NCBI GenBank assembly: GCA_003566395.1
Contig: PXDL01000588.1
Coordinates: 1-17,204, forward strand
Direction of reading: 5' to 3'
Origin: Balneolia bacterium
Lineage (GTDB): Bacteria > Bacteroidota > Rhodothermia > Balneolales > Cyclonatronaceae
DNA length: 17,204 bases
A program made the translations under genes and the position numbers. Below, one piece after another: positions 16,802 to 17,204 of the stretch (positions are counted from its first letter, which is position 1; every line of letters starts with the position of its first letter). The notes under the pieces are model-generated. The model worked only from the letters and a program-made list of their open reading frames with translations, was not told where the DNA came from and ran no database searches.

Positions 16802-16848
16802 GCTGCAAAAACCAGTCAAATTTTATTTTTCTGCTCCGTTTTTGCAGC
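16802..16848 (+). repeat. 11-bp perfect inverted repeat upstream of menF
   Basis: GCTGCAAAAAC (16802-16812) and GTTTTTGCAGC (16838-16848) are exact reverse complements separated by 25 AT-rich bases, ending 56 bases before the menF start codon. A third copy of the core TTTGCAGC lies at 16734-16741, overlapping the candidate -7 box. It could be an operator with two half-sites or an RNA stem in the leader. Confidence 0.65.
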
Positions 16849-16904
16849 TTGATACTACTTACTTTCACTTTTGCCGGCGCTTATAAAAAGCCTGAATACA
16901 GTTA

Positions 16905-17204
16905 ATGCTTACATCTGATCAACATTTTTTAAATGGTTCTTCTGCTGATACCAAGTATTTGCAGGCTCCCCTTTTGACTGATTTTTTTTCCGCTTCAGCC
17001 GTACAGGCAGCTGAAAAACTCCGTGATACCAGGCAACAAACCTGTTTTTCAGTTACCATTCCATTTGAGGATATCGACCCGCTTGCCGTGCTTGAAATTC
17101 TCGGGAACGAAGGTGAACTCCAATATTACTGGGAACACCCTGAGGAAAAGCTTTCGATAGCCGCCGGAAAATCTCTGATCTCGTTTACGTGTAATAAGAA
17201 AAGC
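16905..17204 (+). CDS. menF: Isochorismate synthase, N-terminal part (cut by window edge)
   Basis: Exactly 100 codons of an open frame running off the right edge, translated by hand from the ATG at 16905. The part FSVTIPFEDIDPLAVLEILGNEGELQYYWEHPEEKLSIAAGKSLISF (given here by its key stretch, residues ~51-97) has the layout of the N-terminal region of chorismate-binding enzymes of the MenF/isochorismate synthase type. There a 'xYWExPxxxxxxAxxG' block (residues ~76-91) precedes the catalytic chorismate-binding domain. Isochorismate synthase makes isochorismate from chorismate as the first step of menaquinone synthesis, in line with a Bacteroidota-like organism. The catalytic domain is outside the window, so a different chorismate-utilising enzyme, such as a salicylate or anthranilate-type synthase, cannot be ruled out. 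No Shine-Dalgarno is seen. An inverted repeat lies just upstream. Confidence 0.75.
   Translation, partial: MLTSDQHFLNGSSADTKYLQAPLLTDFFSASAVQAAEKLRDTRQQTCFSVTIPFEDIDPLAVLEILGNEGELQYYWEHPEEKLSIAAGKSLISFTCNKKS

Larger units (their letters stand above)
16482..16904. promoter_or_regulatory. Divergent intergenic region between the GNAT gene and menF
   Basis: 423 AT-rich bases with no gene that I can support; a 68-codon minus-strand frame at 16662-16868 looks like chance. Contents are a GGCTT/AAGCC mini-stem near 16532-16546, a 16-base perfect palindrome at 16561-16576, a CCCGGCCCGGG-type GC patch near 16640, an exact TAnnTTTG box at 16730-16737 and an 11-bp inverted repeat at 16802-16848. These probably represent control sequence for one or both flanking genes. 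Confidence 0.5.

Noticed and set aside
16662..16868. 68-codon minus-strand frame between the GNAT gene and menF
   Set aside because: It has no family resemblance, its codons run through an inverted repeat and a promoter-like box, and its length is within chance.
1..17204. Hidden mobile element, CRISPR array, defence or toxin-antitoxin system, tRNA or rRNA gene
   Set aside because: I looked for terminal repeats, transposase motifs, regularly spaced repeats and tRNA-like cloverleafs and saw none; every large frame is explained by housekeeping or envelope genes.

Overview
The window looks like ordinary core genome from a Gram-negative member of the Bacteroidota/Balneolota/Rhodothermota lineage. 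My best guess is a Balneolota-type organism. The evidence is a full-length SprA (the outer-membrane pore of the type IX secretion system), a DUF3467 protein, a DUF4290-like protein, an LptF/LptG pair of the Bacteroidota form, menaquinone-type isochorismate synthase, and gene starts that mostly lack Shine-Dalgarno sequences. Base composition is mixed, near half G+C by eye, with AT-rich intergenic stretches. The phylum assignment is inference from protein style; there is no rRNA or tRNA gene to confirm it.

Layout. Positions 1-9116 hold a minus-strand run read from right to left: sprA (2515 aa), then after 7 bases an EamA-type small-molecule exporter, then after a small hairpin the start of a phosphate acetyltransferase (pta), cut by the left edge. 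Positions 9117-9482 are a divergent control region. Positions 9483-12148 hold lptF and lptG on the plus strand, overlapping by 4 bases. A strong terminator of the facing minus-strand unit abuts the lptG stop codon. Positions 12213-13970 hold a minus-strand pair: cystathionine beta-synthase with a C-terminal CBS-domain pair, followed by a DUF3467 gene. After a 277-base divergent gap, positions 14248-15834 hold a SpoIID/LytB-domain lipoprotein and a small DUF4290-like gene on the plus strand. A GNAT acetyltransferase faces them on the minus strand. After a 423-base divergent gap, the 5' end of a menF-like isochorismate synthase runs off the right edge.

Working together. SprA and LptFG both build or use the outer membrane: protein export through the type IX system and lipopolysaccharide transport. 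The SpoIID-type lipoprotein probably remodels peptidoglycan. The remaining genes are metabolic housekeeping: acetyl-CoA/acetyl-phosphate, transsulfuration and menaquinone. Transcription units are short and are mostly separated by hairpins with T-runs.

I found no mobile element, CRISPR array, phage gene, toxin-antitoxin pair, defence cassette or RNA gene, and no convincing undescribed system. The items most worth a second look are an Arg/Glu-rich insert in SprA, an acidic/proline-rich periplasmic extension in LptF, inverted repeats upstream of menF, and the small DUF4290-like gene paired with the SpoIID lipoprotein.
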